Both the position numbers and the translations under genes were made by a program. From an uncultured Bacteroidales bacterium (GTDB taxonomy: Bacteria > Bacteroidota > Bacteroidia > Bacteroidales > UBA932): a stretch of DNA of 7,630 nucleotides. The stretch spans positions 1 to 7,630 of the forward strand of contig CAKUSF010000102.1 in the NCBI GenBank assembly GCA_934678915.1, written 5' to 3'. Of the stretch, positions 6,422 through 7,630 are shown piece by piece; positions within the stretch are counted from its first letter, which is position 1, and each line of letters begins with the position of its first letter. The notes beneath the pieces were generated by a model. It saw only the letters and a list, made by a program, of their open reading frames with translations. It did no database searches and was not told the DNA's origin.

Positions 6422-6429
6422 CAAAAATA
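6422..6429 (-). promoter_or_regulatory. Candidate -7 promoter element for the regulator gene
   Basis: On the minus strand TATTTTTG matches TAnnTTTG, about 104 bases upstream of the regulator ATG. No clear TTTG is found at the -33 position, so support is limited. The leader downstream has a strong AGGAGG (6372-6367) that is too far from the regulator ATG to serve it, and a short palindrome ACAAT-TAT-ATTGT (6327-6339) close to the start codon. Confidence 0.3.
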
Positions 6430-6510
6430 GTCATAATTTCGATTACCATCTATTAACAGAAGCATATTTTGCCTTTCTGAATGCCGTATAATCCTTCTCT
6501 ATAACGGAAG

Positions 6511-6562
6511 CGCCCGGTCGCTTCAATGGTTTGGTAACTTGCCGAACCATAGCGACCGGACG
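6511..6562 (-). terminator. Large hairpin downstream of glyS, probable transcription terminator
   Basis: Starting 18 bases beyond the glyS stop codon, a GC-rich outer stem of 12 pairs joins CGCCCGGTCGCT (6511-6522) and AGCGACCGGACG (6551-6562), with one position that is a G-U wobble in the minus-strand RNA. A 3-base bulge (6523-6525) separates it from an inner stem of 9 positions with one mismatch (6526-6534 with 6542-6550) and a 7-base loop. Its position after a stop codon and its stability suggest a terminator or 3'-end protecting structure for glyS. It lacks a proper T run on the minus strand (CTTCCGTTATAG follows), so intrinsic termination is not proven. Confidence 0.6.
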
Positions 6563-6580
6563 ATTTAAATATTCAATTAA

Positions 6581-7630
6581 TTAAAGTTTTCTGAGCAGGT
6601 TGTTCATGTTGACTTCCTTGTCGATGATTGAGCGAAGCTCAGCGATAGGAACCCTTCTCTGCTGCATGGTGTCGCGCTCGCGGATGGTGACGCAGTTATC
6701 GTTAAGCGAGTCGTGGTCCACTGTCACGCAGAAAGGTGTGCCGATGGCATCCTGACGACGGTAACGCTTGCCGATGGAGTCCTTAGGATCGTACTGGCAG
6801 TTGAAATCGTACTTGAGATCGTTCATAACCTCCTGGGCCTTCTCAGGAAGACCGTCTTTGTTCAGCAGAGGAAGCACGGCCACCTTTACAGGGGCCAACG
6901 GGGCAGGAATGCTCAGCACAACGCGGCTCTCCCCTCCCTCAAGCTGCTCGACCTTGTAGGAATGGCTGAGCACTGCGAGGAACATTCTGTCCACACCGAT
7001 GGAAGTCTCCACGCAATAAGGAACATAGCTCTCATTGGTCTCAGGATCAAAGTATTGTATCTTCTTTCCGGACAGTCTCTGATGGTTTCCGAGGTCGAAA
7101 TCGGTACGTGAGTGGATTCCCTCCAACTCCTTGAAACCGAACGGGAAGTTGAACTCGATGTCTGTGGCGGCGTTGGCGTAGTGAGCCAGCTTCTCGTGGT
7201 CGTGGAAGCGGTAGTTCTCAGCGCCCATTCCGAGGCTGACATGCCACTTCATACGGTTCTCCTTCCACTTCTTGAACCACTCCATCTCAGTGCCGGGACG
7301 GCAGAAGAACTCCATTTCCATCTGCTCGAACTCTCTCATTCTGAATATGAACTGTCTTGCAACGATCTCATTTCTGAATGCCTTGCCGATCTGGGCGATT
7401 CCGAACGGAATCTTCATGCGGCCGGTCTTCTGGACGTTGAGATATTCAATGAATATTCCCTGTGCCGTCTCCGGGCGGAGGTAGATCTTGTCGTCTGCGT
7501 CACCGGTGTTGCTGATCTGCGTGGAGAACATCAGGTTGAACTGACGCACGTCGGTCCAGTTCTTCGTGCCGGAAATCGGATCCACGATGTCGCAGTCAAG
7601 GATGATCTGCTTGTACTCCTTGAGGTCGTT
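6581..7630 (-). CDS. glyS: Glycyl-tRNA synthetase, class II single-chain type (partial, C-terminal 349 aa)
   Basis: The enzyme charges tRNA-Gly with glycine using ATP in the cytoplasm. The frame runs off the right edge, so the N-terminal part (roughly a third of a protein usually a little over 500 residues) is missing; the valine GTG at 7585 is internal, since the frame stays open with NDLKEYKQIILDCDI before it. Numbered from the window edge, RPETAQGIF begins at residue 52, class II motif 2 lies around 85-106 (GKAFRNEI and FRMREFEQMEMEFF), a DFDLGNHQRLSG segment near 178, and motif 3 at 206-215 (CVETSIGVDR). Residues about 241-345 are the HGTP anticodon-binding domain, beginning LAPVKVAVLPL. 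This is the alpha-dimer form found in Bacteroidetes, archaea and eukaryotes, not the two-subunit enzyme of E. coli. Codon use favours G- and C-ending codons more than the downstream genes. A strong hairpin follows, so it is probably not co-transcribed with the regulator. Confidence 0.97.
   Translation of the reverse strand, partial: NDLKEYKQIILDCDIVDPISGTKNWTDVRQFNLMFSTQISNTGDADDKIYLRPETAQGIFIEYLNVQKTGRMKIPFGIAQIGKAFRNEIVARQFIFRMREFEQMEMEFFCRPGTEMEWFKKWKENRMKWHVSLGMGAENYRFHDHEKLAHYANAATDIEFNFPFGFKELEGIHSRTDFDLGNHQRLSGKKIQYFDPETNESYVPYCVETSIGVDRMFLAVLSHSYKVEQLEGGESRVVLSIPAPLAPVKVAVLPLLNKDGLPEKAQEVMNDLKYDFNCQYDPKDSIGKRYRRQDAIGTPFCVTVDHDSLNDNCVTIRERDTMQQRRVPIAELRSIIDKEVNMNNLLRKL

Noticed and set aside
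6511..6562. Integron attC-like recombination site
   Set aside because: A bulged imperfect inverted repeat is attC-like in outline, but the R-box core sequences are absent and there is no integrase or cassette array.
1..7630. CRISPR arrays, tRNA or rRNA genes, insertion sequences
   Set aside because: No regularly spaced repeats, no cloverleaf-like sequence and no transposase-like frame were seen on either strand.

Overview
The window looks like chromosomal DNA from a member of the Bacteroidales (Bacteroides/Prevotella-like; I cannot fix the genus). The signs are a single-chain class II glycyl-tRNA synthetase of the type used by Bacteroidetes, a BACON domain, several Bacteroidetes-style lipoproteins, promoter elements of the TAnnTTTG type, and start codons mostly without Shine-Dalgarno sequences. 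Every convincing gene is on the minus strand, so the biological reading order runs from high to low coordinates.

Reading in transcription order: (1) 7630-6581, the C-terminal two thirds of glycyl-tRNA synthetase (upstream part off the window edge), followed by a large imperfect hairpin at 6511-6562 that probably ends its transcript. (2) 6318-4597, a membrane-anchored one-component regulator: N-terminal lipobox, TPR-type helical repeats, one transmembrane helix, and a C-terminal AraC-type DNA-binding domain. (3) 4596-4450, a short intergenic region with a near-perfect 43-bp palindrome (4514-4556) directly against the -33 side of a good Bacteroidetes promoter (4479-4509). (4) A compact three-gene set with gaps of only 25 and 11 bases: a BACON/Ig-like lipoprotein with a surface-export-like signal and a duplicated C-terminal domain (4449-2845), a subtilisin-family (S8) serine protease with an intact catalytic triad (2819-780), and a small lipocalin-like lipoprotein (768-301). 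(5) 300-103, an intergenic stretch with a small hairpin and a candidate promoter. (6) 102-1, the first 34 codons of an RNA polymerase sigma factor (sigma-70 region 2 start), running off the left edge.

Working model (inference): the regulator senses something in the periplasm through its TPR part and, through its cytoplasmic AraC domain, controls the three-gene set by binding the palindrome. The set would place on the cell envelope a substrate- or partner-binding BACON protein, a subtilase, and a small beta-barrel lipoprotein that might act as inhibitor, chaperone or substrate adaptor of the protease. I do not know of a described system with exactly this composition, but the individual families are all known and I could not search for conserved synteny. 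The glyS gene and the sigma factor look like unrelated neighbours. Base composition differs by eye: a sampled line of glyS is about 52% G+C and a sampled line of the protease gene about 45%, consistent with either codon bias in a housekeeping gene or a transferred accessory block.
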